58,977 nt of DNA from contig CALMPB010000248.1 in the NCBI GenBank assembly GCA_937871985.1, forward strand, positions 1-58,977. The letters are read 5' to 3'. Numbering within the stretch: the stretch's first letter is position 1; each line of letters begins with the position of its first letter. Both the position numbers and the translations under genes were made by a program. Origin of the DNA: an uncultured Burkholderiaceae bacterium. Lineage in GTDB: Bacteria; Pseudomonadota; Gammaproteobacteria; Burkholderiales; Burkholderiaceae. Below the pieces are notes generated by a model. It made no database searches and was not told the origin of the DNA. It was given only the letters and a program-made list of their open reading frames with translations. Of this stretch, positions 20,970 to 28,257 are shown piece by piece.

Positions 20970-21986
20970 ATGGGCTTGAGCCTAAAAATATTGCGAAATG
21001 GGCTATTGTTGAAAGGGTTTTTCGCGGCGCAATTACTATTGTTGCTGTGCTGCGCAGCCCCAGTCATTGCCCAAGACAAGCTGCGGCTTGAAGACATAAC
21101 GTTTTTAATGCCGGCCCCTCCTTCGCTAGTTGCTTTCGCCCCTCTGACCTTGGCAGCCGATAAGGGCTATTTCAGGCAAGCGGGTTTGAATGTGAAATTC
21201 ATTGCTGTTGGGGGCGGTGCCGCCGTAGGCAGGCAACTGGCCGCAAACAATGGTGATCTTGGGCTTGGTTTGGGCGATACCCCAATATTGCTGCGCTCGA
21301 ATGGCATAAAAATTCGAGGGGTTGCGCTATTGGGAGGCCGCCCTTTGCACCAGTTGGTCTTGCGGCAAGATCAGAACATTGACGACTTAAAAGAGCTTAA
21401 AGGCAAGACGCTGACCGTACTTTCATATCAGGATACTTCCTATTTTGCCGCGTTAGCCGTGCTGGCCAGCGCAGGCCTTGACAAAAACAGTGTGGCGATT
21501 CAGGCGACGAACGCCAATGGAGCATGGCAATTGGTGGCTGCCGGCAAGGCGGCGGGGTTGGTTGGGCCACCCGAGTGGGCCTTTTATATTGAAAGGGAAG
21601 GCGTGAAAACGACTACGTCATCGACGGCCCATTATTTTCCTGGCATGGCCCAAGCGGTGCTGGCATCAGATGACACGATAGCAAAGCGCCCCAAACTCGT
21701 TGAAAAATTTGTGGGGGCGGTTTTGAGATCCCTCGACGATATCAAGCACGATCCAAAAGCGGCCGCTAAATTATTTGTAGCCGCGCAACCTAGTTATAGG
21801 GGGCAGGAGGAAGAGATCGGCAAAATCCTTACTTTCTACGCTGACCATGTATATGCCAACCAGAAGAAAACGGGGCAGTTCAATCGCGATGTCGTTGCGA
21901 AACTGCAAGATTATTATAGGAGCAAAGGCATAATACGAAGCAGCGTGAATGTGGACGATTTATATACCAATCGTTTTATTCATTGA
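20970..21986 (+). CDS. Orphan ABC-transporter binding protein (NMT1/TauA-SsuA type)
   Basis: This protein of about 338 residues has a signal peptide (MGLSLKILRNGLLLKGFFAA, cleavage near VIAQ-D) and a type 2 binding-protein fold: APLTLAADKGYFRQAGLNV and a DLGLGLGDTPILLRS-type first lobe, typical of the nitrate/sulfonate/thiamine-precursor family. The ATG at 20970 has AGGAG 6 bases upstream; ATG 20952 with its own GGAG is an alternative. No permease or ATPase gene is adjacent, so it either shares a distant transporter or has a sensing role. It shares the lower-GC composition of the LysR and GST genes. Confidence 0.82.
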   Translation: MGLSLKILRNGLLLKGFFAAQLLLLLCCAAPVIAQDKLRLEDITFLMPAPPSLVAFAPLTLAADKGYFRQAGLNVKFIAVGGGAAVGRQLAANNGDLGLGLGDTPILLRSNGIKIRGVALLGGRPLHQLVLRQDQNIDDLKELKGKTLTVLSYQDTSYFAALAVLASAGLDKNSVAIQATNANGAWQLVAAGKAAGLVGPPEWAFYIEREGVKTTTSSTAHYFPGMAQAVLASDDTIAKRPKLVEKFVGAVLRSLDDIKHDPKAAAKLFVAAQPSYRGQEEEIGKILTFYADHVYANQKKTGQFNRDVVAKLQDYYRSKGIIRSSVNVDDLYTNRFIH

Positions 21987-22076
21987 CTTCAAATCACCAC
22001 GAAACTTGCCTGCCTTGGCAATCAAGATATTGAAAGCCTGCTTTTCCCGATTGTGCGCCTGATACGCGCGAACCTA

Positions 22077-23270
22077 TCAACCGGCGACCGGCTCATGCAA
22101 GGGCATGTAGGCGGCCAATGCAAGAGCCAGATCGCGCCAAAGCTCCTCCTCATCTTCAAGGCCTGCATGCAGGCGTAGCAAGGGCCCTGTCGCCCGCCAC
22201 GGTGTGACGCTCCGGGTGGGCGGGTCGACGGGAAGCGCCAGGCTTTCGTATCCCCCCCATGACAGGCCGATGCCGAACAGCCGCAGCTTGTCGAAGGCCT
22301 GGGCCAGAGCGTGCTCTTGGTCGGGCACAGGCTTGAGGATCACCCCGAATAAGCCGCTGGCTCCATGAAAATCGCGCTTCCAATACGCATGGCCTGGAGA
22401 GTCGGGCAGCGCGGGATGCAGGACTTGGGCGACGGCGAGGTGGCTTTGCAGACGCCGCGCCAATAATAGAGCTGTTTCCTGGTGGCGATGCAAGCGCACG
22501 GATAAAGTGCGCAGGCCGCGCAGGGCCAGGTACAAGTCGTCGGGGCCCGCCGTCTGCCCGAATGCCTGGGCGCTTGCCTGCAGTTGAGTCCAGGCGCGGG
22601 CGTTGGCGGTGGCTGCGCCCAGAATGGCGTCGGAATGCCCGACCAGGTACTTGGTCGCCGCGTGGATGGATACGTCGACGCCGTGGTCGAAGGGCTTGAA
22701 ATACAGTGGTGTGGCCCAAGTGTTGTCCATCATGACGATGGCATTGCATGTGTGGGCGGCGGCTGCCATGGCCGGGATGTCGCAGACCTCGAAGGTTTGC
22801 GAGCCGGGGGACTCCAGGTAGACCACGCGGGTGTTGCCGCGAAGCCGCAATGCGATATCAGCGGCTTCGGCCGGCGAGAAAAACTCCACGTCGATGTCCA
22901 GGCGGGCCAGGGCGTGCTGGGCAAAGGCCCGGGTCGGGCCGTAGACGTTGTCGGTCATCAGCACGTGGTCGCCGGGCGAAAGGAAGGCCAGCAAAGCATG
23001 CGTGCATGCTGCCAGGCCGGAGGGGAAAATCAATGCGCCGTGCGCGCCTTCCAGTTCGGCCAGCGTGTCTTCGAAGGCGCGGGTCGTGGGCGTGCCGAAG
23101 CGCGCGTAATGCGCGTAGGGGTTGCCTGCGCTGCGACGCTGCTGCCATTCGGCGTAGGAGGCTGTCAGCAGTGTGGACGCCCGGCAGGCGGGGACATTGA
23201 CCAAGCCGCCGAAGCCGGCGGGAGCGCGACCGGCGTGGATCAGGAAAGTATCGTCGTGTGCAGTGTTCAT
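22077..23270 (-). CDS. PLP-dependent trans-sulfuration enzyme (cystathionine beta-lyase-like)
   Basis: This 397-residue Cys/Met-metabolism PLP enzyme has FPSGLAACTHALLAFL at about residues 82-97, the cofactor-region sequence MMDNTWATPLYFKPFDHG near 180-197, and the PLP lysine in SIHAATKYLVGHSDAILG near 201-218. The C-terminus has SWGGYESLALP, typical of cystathionine beta-lyase (MetC), which yields homocysteine, pyruvate and ammonia. A gamma-synthase or gamma-lyase role cannot be excluded. It diverges from an Lrp/AsnC gene, its likely regulator. Confidence 0.85.
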   Translation of the reverse strand: MNTAHDDTFLIHAGRAPAGFGGLVNVPACRASTLLTASYAEWQQRRSAGNPYAHYARFGTPTTRAFEDTLAELEGAHGALIFPSGLAACTHALLAFLSPGDHVLMTDNVYGPTRAFAQHALARLDIDVEFFSPAEAADIALRLRGNTRVVYLESPGSQTFEVCDIPAMAAAAHTCNAIVMMDNTWATPLYFKPFDHGVDVSIHAATKYLVGHSDAILGAATANARAWTQLQASAQAFGQTAGPDDLYLALRGLRTLSVRLHRHQETALLLARRLQSHLAVAQVLHPALPDSPGHAYWKRDFHGASGLFGVILKPVPDQEHALAQAFDKLRLFGIGLSWGGYESLALPVDPPTRSVTPWRATGPLLRLHAGLEDEEELWRDLALALAAYMPLHEPVAG

Positions 23271-23337
23271 GACGACTATGATAGGGCGGGGAGCGCGAAG
23301 CTTTATTGCTGTATTCAGGCTTTATCCACTCAAAAAA

Positions 23338-23383
23338 GAAATTATTTTCCTGTTTATATTCTAAAATTAGAAAAATATTTCCT
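23338..23383. promoter_or_regulatory. AT-rich direct repeats between the PLP-enzyme and Lrp genes
   Basis: Two related 14-base elements, GAAATTATTTTCCT (23338-23351) and GAAAAATATTTCCT (23370-23383), lie 32 bases apart, about three helical turns, with TCTAA-AA-TTAGA (23360-23371) between them. The stretch is far more AT-rich than its surroundings. Phased AT-rich repeats in a divergent intergenic region are typical of Lrp/AsnC operators. The Lrp-family start codon is 14 bases away. Confidence 0.5.
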
Positions 23384-23397
23384 TTAAGGAGAAGCGA

Positions 23398-23856
23398 GTG
23401 GATAAGCAGGATCGCCATATTCTGGAGCTGCTCCAGGCCGACTGCTCCTTGCCGGTCAATGATCTGGCCGAGCGCGTCGGCATGAGCTCCACCGCGTGCT
23501 GGCGGCGTGTGCAAAAGCTCGAAGAGCAGGGCATCATCCGCGCAAAGGTGGCCCTGCTCGACGGGAGCCGGTTGAACGTCGGCGTCACGGTGTTCGTTTC
23601 CGTGCGCACCAGCCGTCACGATGCCCGCTGGCTGGCGCAATTTCACGCGGCGGTAGCCACCATTCCGGAGGTCGTCGAACTGTATCGTATGTCGGGCGAA
23701 ACCGACTATCTGATGCGAGTGGTGGTTCCGGATGTGGCTGCCTACGACCAGGTTTACAAGCGGCTGATCCGCATGGCGGAGTTGTCCGACGTCAGCTCCA
23801 GTTTTGCCATGGAGCAGATCAAGTACACCACCGCGCTGCCGCTGGAGTATATGTAA
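23398..23856 (+). CDS. Lrp/AsnC-family transcriptional regulator
   Basis: This 152-residue regulator has the AsnC-type helix-turn-helix at about residues 5-60 (ILELLQADCSLPVNDLAERV, SSTACWRRVQKLEEQGII) and the C-terminal RAM ligand domain, including EVVELYRMSGETDYLMRVVV at about residues 92-111. The GTG start at 23398 follows AAGGAG by about 7 bases. It diverges from the trans-sulfuration gene, so control of that gene by an amino-acid ligand is likely. Confidence 0.92.
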   Translation: MDKQDRHILELLQADCSLPVNDLAERVGMSSTACWRRVQKLEEQGIIRAKVALLDGSRLNVGVTVFVSVRTSRHDARWLAQFHAAVATIPEVVELYRMSGETDYLMRVVVPDVAAYDQVYKRLIRMAELSDVSSSFAMEQIKYTTALPLEYM

Positions 23857-23892
23857 ACGCCCCGCGTCCGGGTCAGCGGCAGCCTTGGGGGA

Positions 23893-24591
23893 TTATCTAG
23901 GCTGGATGCTGGTGTGGCTGAGGTTGGTATGCGTCATGATTCCATCCAGCACCAGGGCGCGCACGCTGTTGATGTGCGCAATAGATATGGCGTGAGCCAT
24001 CTCGGGGGGGCCTGATTCCAGGGCTTGCAGTAGATCGGCGTGCTCGTGCACCATGACTTCCGGCCTTTCGCGCAACACGAACCCGAGGTGCAGCAAGCGG
24101 GCCATTTCGTCCATGACTTGCGACAGGATATCGGCCAGCCGTTGATTTCCGGACGCGCGCGCGATCTCCAGGTGGAAATTGCGATTGGCCGTCATGAATT
24201 CGGCTTCGCTGGCCTCGTCGCCGGGGAGATAGCCTTGGGCGCAGCGTGCGTTGATCTCTCGCAGGCGGGTGGGGTCGATCCGGCCGCAAGCCCTTTGCAT
24301 GGCCGCGGGTTCGAGCAGCAGCCGCAGATCGAACAGATCCTTGACGCTCTGCAATGTCACCGGCGCGATGATATGCCCGTGCCGCGGCACGGAAATGACA
24401 TAGCCTTCTTGTATCAGTTGGGAGAGGGCGCGCCGGATGGGCGCTTTGCCGAGCCCGTACATCCTGGTCAGTTGGGTTTCGCTGATTTCCTCGCCGGGTT
24501 TAAGGCGGCACCACACGATGTCGTGTTTGATCCGGTCGAAAGCCTCATCACCCAGGCTCTTCGTTTTTTGCCCTGCGAGTGTGTCGTTCAT
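23893..24591 (-). CDS. GntR-family (FadR/FCD subfamily) transcriptional regulator
   Basis: This protein of about 232 residues has a GntR winged helix at about residues 15-75 (LKPGEEISETQLTRMYGLGK, APIRRALSQLIQEGYV) and an FCD ligand-binding domain after about residue 85 (DLFDLRLLLEPAAMQRACG). FCD metal-site His residues are visible in HLEIARASGNQRL and in EHADLLQALESG. It faces the flavoprotein operon across a 324-base divergent gap with a 12-base inverted repeat, so it is the probable regulator of the following catabolic region. The ATG at 24591 is preferred to an in-frame TTG at 24603. Confidence 0.88.
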   Translation of the reverse strand: MNDTLAGQKTKSLGDEAFDRIKHDIVWCRLKPGEEISETQLTRMYGLGKAPIRRALSQLIQEGYVISVPRHGHIIAPVTLQSVKDLFDLRLLLEPAAMQRACGRIDPTRLREINARCAQGYLPGDEASEAEFMTANRNFHLEIARASGNQRLADILSQVMDEMARLLHLGFVLRERPEVMVHEHADLLQALESGPPEMAHAISIAHINSVRALVLDGIMTHTNLSHTSIQPR

Positions 24592-24915
24592 TACCCATGC
24601 CAAAAATGTCAGGATATCGCCATTTTACTACAGAGGTTGGGCGGTATGGCGCGTATCTGCAATGTCACGCTTAGCCCGGCTCATTCGCGGCTCCAGCGCG
24701 GCGGACGCTCGTGGGAACCCGGGAATGAGTCCGTGGAAGAATCGGGCGCGACGCCGGAGAAAGGCGCAGATTCACTCTGAGAGCGCGCCTATCAGGCCGT
24801 TCAGAAATTATTGACATTTCTAAATATGATTAATAACATGTCAATAATTGAGCGGTGACAAACTGGCCGGCTCAACCGCCGACCGATCGATTGACACGTA
24901 ACAAGAGGGTGCGAC
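24592..24915. promoter_or_regulatory. Divergent control region with long inverted repeat (putative GntR operator)
   Basis: This gap of 324 bases holds no credible gene. AATTATTGACAT at 24806-24817 and its exact complement ATGTCAATAATT at 24838-24849 form 12-base arms around a 20-base AT-rich spacer. Each arm contains TTGACA reading inward, a consensus -35 on each strand; matching weak -10 hexamers are TAACAT (24834-24839) forward and TAGAAA (24822-24817) reverse. The site could therefore be both a bidirectional promoter and the GntR operator. The GntR-proximal part (24592-24800) is GC-rich and shows nothing definite. Confidence 0.65.
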
Positions 24916-26640
24916 ATGGCGCATATTGAGACCGATATTCTGGTTGTCGGTGCCGGCGCCGCCGGCATGTACGCCGCCATTGCGGCGGCCAAAGCGGGCG
25001 GCAAGGTACTGCTTGTGGACAAGAGCCTGGTCGGCCGCGGCGGCGCTACGATCATGGCGCAGATGACTGTGGCGGCGGCATTGGGTGATTACGATGGGGA
25101 CGATTGCGGACTGCATCTGCAAGATACCCTGAAGGCGGGCCGAAGCTTGTGCAACGAGGCGTTGTCGGCTGTGCTTTGCGGCGAAGCGCCCGCCCGCATC
25201 CGTGAGCTGGACGAGTGGGGCGTCGGCTGGGCCCGGCACGACGACGGCAGCATGCTCGCGGTCAAGGCTCCCGGCCACAGCGCCCGGCGCTGCGTCTACG
25301 TGGATTTTCTGAGCACCGGCCCCGCAATCGCGCAGACTTTGCGTGCGCAGGTATCCAGGACGCGCGGCATTACCCGCGTAAGCGGGCTGTCGGTGCGCGA
25401 ATTGGTGCTGTACGAGGGGAGGGTGGTCGGGGCTGTCGCCGTCAATCTGGACGATGGCGCCGCGGTAACGATTGCGGCCAAGGCGACGATTCTGGCGGCT
25501 GGCGGATTGACCAAGATATTTCAGCGCAACAGCGCTTCCGCCAACATGGGAGGCGATGCGTATGCGCTGGCGCTGCGCGCGGGGGCCGAGCTCGTCGACA
25601 TGGAGTTCCCCCAGTTCTTTCCCATCGGGCACCTCGCTCCGCGTCTGGTCGGCATGGATCCCATCATGTGGGATCCCTTCCGGTACAAGCTGGGCGGCCG
25701 GCTGCTGAACGGGAAGATGGAAGAGTTTCTGGAAAACTACGGCATCGTCGATCGGGGCAACTATACCGCGCCGCGGGACATTACTTCGTATGCCATAGTC
25801 AAGGAGAACGAGGCGGGCAGAGGTTCTCCCGCCGGCGGGGCGTACCTCAGCTTCATGCATGTGCCGGAAGATGAATTGCGCGCCGCATTCGGCCCCGCGA
25901 TCGATCTGCTGGCGGAAAACGGCATCGACCTGACCAAGCGCCCCGTGGAGGTTGCGCCGATTGCCCACTATCACATGGGCGGCATTCGCGTGAACACTTC
26001 GATGGAATCCAGCGTGCCTGGGTTGTATGCAGCGGGGGAGGCCGTGGGCGGCGCCAATGGAGCCAATCGCTTGTCCGGCAATGCGCTTCCCGAGGCATTG
26101 GTGTTCGGCGAGCTGGCGGGGCGTGTGGCTGCCGAGGCGGTGAAGAATAGGTCGTTGAGCTGGAGCGACGAAGCCGCCGCGCCCGCTTTGGCCTTGATCG
26201 CGGCGCTTGACGAGCGCGCGGCGGCGGCTCCCGGAAACGCCAAGGCCGGAACCTCCGATCTCTGGAACGAGCTCAAGTCCTTGATGTGGAGGGATGTGGG
26301 ACTCATGCGCAGCGAAGAATCGTTGACGCGCGCGCTTGACCGCATACGGGGGATGCGCGGCGAACTGCCGCGGGCCGTGGTCACGGGCGGCAGCGCCTAT
26401 AACGCCGTCGTCGAAGACTGGTTCGAGCTTCGCGGCTCTTTGCTGGTGGCCGAGGCCATTGCGTTGGCGGCGCTCAATCGCCGTGAAAGCCGCGGGGCGC
26501 ACCAGCGCCTGGATTACGCCGACACCGAAACCGGCTTCGAGAAAAACCAGGTGGTTCGCCTGGAGGGCGACAGCTTGACGCATGCATGGATGCCCTTGGT
26601 GAAACATTCCGTTCCGCAAAAAATAAATGAGGCCGCTTGA
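24916..26640 (+). CDS. Fumarate-reductase-like FAD flavoprotein of unknown substrate
   Basis: This 574-residue SdhA/FrdA-fold flavoprotein has the FAD motif VVGAGAAGMYAA at residues 10-21, HYHMGGIRV at 351-359 and GANGANRLSGNALPEALVFG near 376-395. Three differences from true fumarate reductases stand out. The region around residues 40-48 (GRGGATIMA) lacks the His that binds FAD covalently. The HPTG motif is FPIG (Phe235). The EG-RGEGG loop is replaced by DPFRYKLGG. The proton-shuttle-type Arg in APRDITS (Arg287) is kept. It probably reduces or dehydrogenates another C-C bond. First gene of the operon; GAGGG precedes the ATG. Confidence 0.85.
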   Translation: MAHIETDILVVGAGAAGMYAAIAAAKAGGKVLLVDKSLVGRGGATIMAQMTVAAALGDYDGDDCGLHLQDTLKAGRSLCNEALSAVLCGEAPARIRELDEWGVGWARHDDGSMLAVKAPGHSARRCVYVDFLSTGPAIAQTLRAQVSRTRGITRVSGLSVRELVLYEGRVVGAVAVNLDDGAAVTIAAKATILAAGGLTKIFQRNSASANMGGDAYALALRAGAELVDMEFPQFFPIGHLAPRLVGMDPIMWDPFRYKLGGRLLNGKMEEFLENYGIVDRGNYTAPRDITSYAIVKENEAGRGSPAGGAYLSFMHVPEDELRAAFGPAIDLLAENGIDLTKRPVEVAPIAHYHMGGIRVNTSMESSVPGLYAAGEAVGGANGANRLSGNALPEALVFGELAGRVAAEAVKNRSLSWSDEAAAPALALIAALDERAAAAPGNAKAGTSDLWNELKSLMWRDVGLMRSEESLTRALDRIRGMRGELPRAVVTGGSAYNAVVEDWFELRGSLLVAEAIALAALNRRESRGAHQRLDYADTETGFEKNQVVRLEGDSLTHAWMPLVKHSVPQKINEAA

Positions 26641-26641
26641 T

Positions 26642-26989
26642 ATGTCGCAGATGATCAAACTCGAGGTAGCCCGCGGCGCATGCGAAGGCGAACAGTGGAT
26701 CGCCGCGTACGAGGTTCCCTATACCGAAGGGATGTCGGTGCTCGACGCCCTGCTCTGGATAAGGGCGAATACCGATCCGTCTCTGGTGTTCCGCCATAGC
26801 TGCATCAATGCCAATGCCTGCAAAGAATGCTCGGTCATGGTGGATGGCGAGGTGGTCTACGCTTGCGCCGCGCGGTTGACAGAGCGTGGCGCAATGGTGG
26901 CTCCGCTGGAGGACAAGACGGTGATACGCGATTTGGTGACCGATATCGCCCCTTCCAGGGAGCATCTCGGCGCGGCGTTGCCGCGGTAG
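26642..26989 (+). CDS. Stand-alone SdhB-N-terminal-like [2Fe-2S] protein
   Basis: This 115-residue protein aligns by eye with only the N-terminal [2Fe-2S] domain of SdhB/FrdB. Four cysteines, Cys54, Cys60, Cys63 and Cys75, give C-x5-C-x2-C-x11-C; SdhB/FrdB usually have C-x4-C-x2-C/D-x11-C. The second SdhB domain, with the [4Fe-4S] and [3Fe-4S] clusters, is absent, and the next gene encodes a separate 7Fe ferredoxin. The ATG at 26642 is 1 base after the flavoprotein stop, so the two are likely partners. It probably feeds electrons to or takes them from the FAD. Confidence 0.8.
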   Translation: MSQMIKLEVARGACEGEQWIAAYEVPYTEGMSVLDALLWIRANTDPSLVFRHSCINANACKECSVMVDGEVVYACAARLTERGAMVAPLEDKTVIRDLVTDIAPSREHLGAALPR

Positions 26990-27044
26990 CGCCGGACGCT
27001 TCGGAGACCGTCTTCCGGACAATTTCAACCAAAGAGGTGCGGAC

Positions 27045-27380
27045 ATGGCTTTTGTAGTGACGGATAAATGCGTGCGGTGCAAGTTCCAGGACTGTCTGCA
27101 GTCTTGCCCGGCATCCTGTTTTCACGAGGGCGCGAACATGCTGGTGATCAGAACCGAGGCCTGTATAGATTGCGGCGCCTGCGAGCCTGAATGCCCGGCT
27201 GGGGCCATCGTGAGGGATACCGCGCCGGGGGCGGGGTTCTGGGTGGAGTTCAACAACAAGCATGCCGCGTTATGGCCGCGTATCGGCAAGCAGGGCGCCG
27301 TGCCGGAGGATGCGGATGACTGGATCGATGCCGAGGACAAGCTCCATACGGAGTTCGACCCCTCGCCGGCCCGCCGATAA
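27045..27380 (+). CDS. fdxA: FdxA-type 7Fe ferredoxin
   Basis: This 111-residue ferredoxin has Cys9, Cys12, Cys17, Cys21 and Cys25 followed by Cys40, Cys43, Cys46 and Cys50, the spacing of [3Fe-4S][4Fe-4S] ferredoxins such as Azotobacter FdI. The C-terminal extension (FNNKHAALWPRI, DADDW) is the FdxA tail. It lies between the small [2Fe-2S] gene and the creatininase-family gene, and an FprA-type reductase is encoded downstream. In actinobacteria such reductases are partners of 7Fe ferredoxins, so an NADPH-to-ferredoxin-to-flavoprotein chain is plausible here. Confidence 0.9.
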   Translation: MAFVVTDKCVRCKFQDCLQSCPASCFHEGANMLVIRTEACIDCGACEPECPAGAIVRDTAPGAGFWVEFNNKHAALWPRIGKQGAVPEDADDWIDAEDKLHTEFDPSPARR

Positions 27381-27400
27381 TAGTTTTAGGAGAAGCGATC

Positions 27401-28222
27401 ATGACCGACAGCGTCTGGCTGCACGAGCTTACCTGGCCCGATATCGCGGCTTATCTGGAACATGACGACCTGGTCATGGTGCCCATCGGAGCGACCGAGC
27501 AGCATGGCCGGCATACCCCATTGATGGTCGATACCGCATGGGCCGCCGATGTCTCGGAAGCTGTGGCCAGGCGGGAGGGCGTTCTGGTTGCGCCACCCAT
27601 GCATTTCGGCTGGTCGCCGCATCACCTTGCGTATCCGGGCGGCATCACCCTGAGGCCCGAAACCCTGACCAATGTAGCATTGGACATCGGCGAGAGCCTG
27701 ATATCGCACGGCTTTCGCAAGATCGTCTTCGTGAACGGCAATCGTGTCGCCAATCTGCCGCCGATGCAGATCGCCATGGCCAAGCTGCGCTACAAGACGG
27801 GTGCTTTCGCGGCCATCATCGACACGCATCTTATCGCGCGCAAGGAAGTCTGCGAAGTCTCGGGGAATGGCCGCGATGGGTCGCATCACGCGGGCAATGT
27901 GGAAACCTCGTTCATGCTGCATGCGCATCCCGAGTTGGTAAAGCCCGGCGAGATCCTGCCGCTGCCCGACCGTCCGCTGCCCGCCTTCGCCTCCACCTTT
28001 CCAATGGATCCGCCATTCGATCAGAACATCGCCTTCGTTCAGGCTACGGCGGACGAGTTCTATGCAAAGACCAGCGGCCATGGTTCTTATTCGGATCCGT
28101 CCAGGGCCAGTGCCGAAACCGGCAAACGTGTTCTGGACGTGACTGTCGCCCGGGCGGCGGAGTTCATTGCCCAGACCAAGCGCCTGCATGTGCAGTGCGA
28201 GCGCTGTCCGATTCCGATCTGA
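27401..28222 (+). CDS. Creatininase-family amidohydrolase with altered metal site
   Basis: This 273-residue protein belongs to the creatininase family of metal-dependent cyclic-amide and formamide hydrolases. GATEQHGRHTPLMVD supplies Glu33, His35 and Asp44, matching metal ligands of creatininase, and HHAGNVETS supplies the late Glu. The usual NGHGGN motif is NGNRVAN, so Asn114 stands where a metal-binding His is expected. It may bind one metal or act on an unusual substrate. Strong AGGAG precedes the ATG. Inside a catabolic operon it could open a lactam or remove a formyl group; that is inference. Confidence 0.8.
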   Translation: MTDSVWLHELTWPDIAAYLEHDDLVMVPIGATEQHGRHTPLMVDTAWAADVSEAVARREGVLVAPPMHFGWSPHHLAYPGGITLRPETLTNVALDIGESLISHGFRKIVFVNGNRVANLPPMQIAMAKLRYKTGAFAAIIDTHLIARKEVCEVSGNGRDGSHHAGNVETSFMLHAHPELVKPGEILPLPDRPLPAFASTFPMDPPFDQNIAFVQATADEFYAKTSGHGSYSDPSRASAETGKRVLDVTVARAAEFIAQTKRLHVQCERCPIPI

Positions 28223-28257
28223 ACGAACCCGGCAAGGCCGCATAACGAGGCTTATTC

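Noticed and set aside
24592..24800. A small gene between gntR and the flavoprotein gene
   Set aside because: Short frames exist on the plus strand but lack a ribosome binding site, overlap the gntR start and show no protein-like features.
24916..27380. Succinate dehydrogenase or fumarate reductase of central metabolism
   Set aside because: No membrane anchor genes, the SdhB-like part is truncated to one domain, and the dicarboxylate-binding His is missing.
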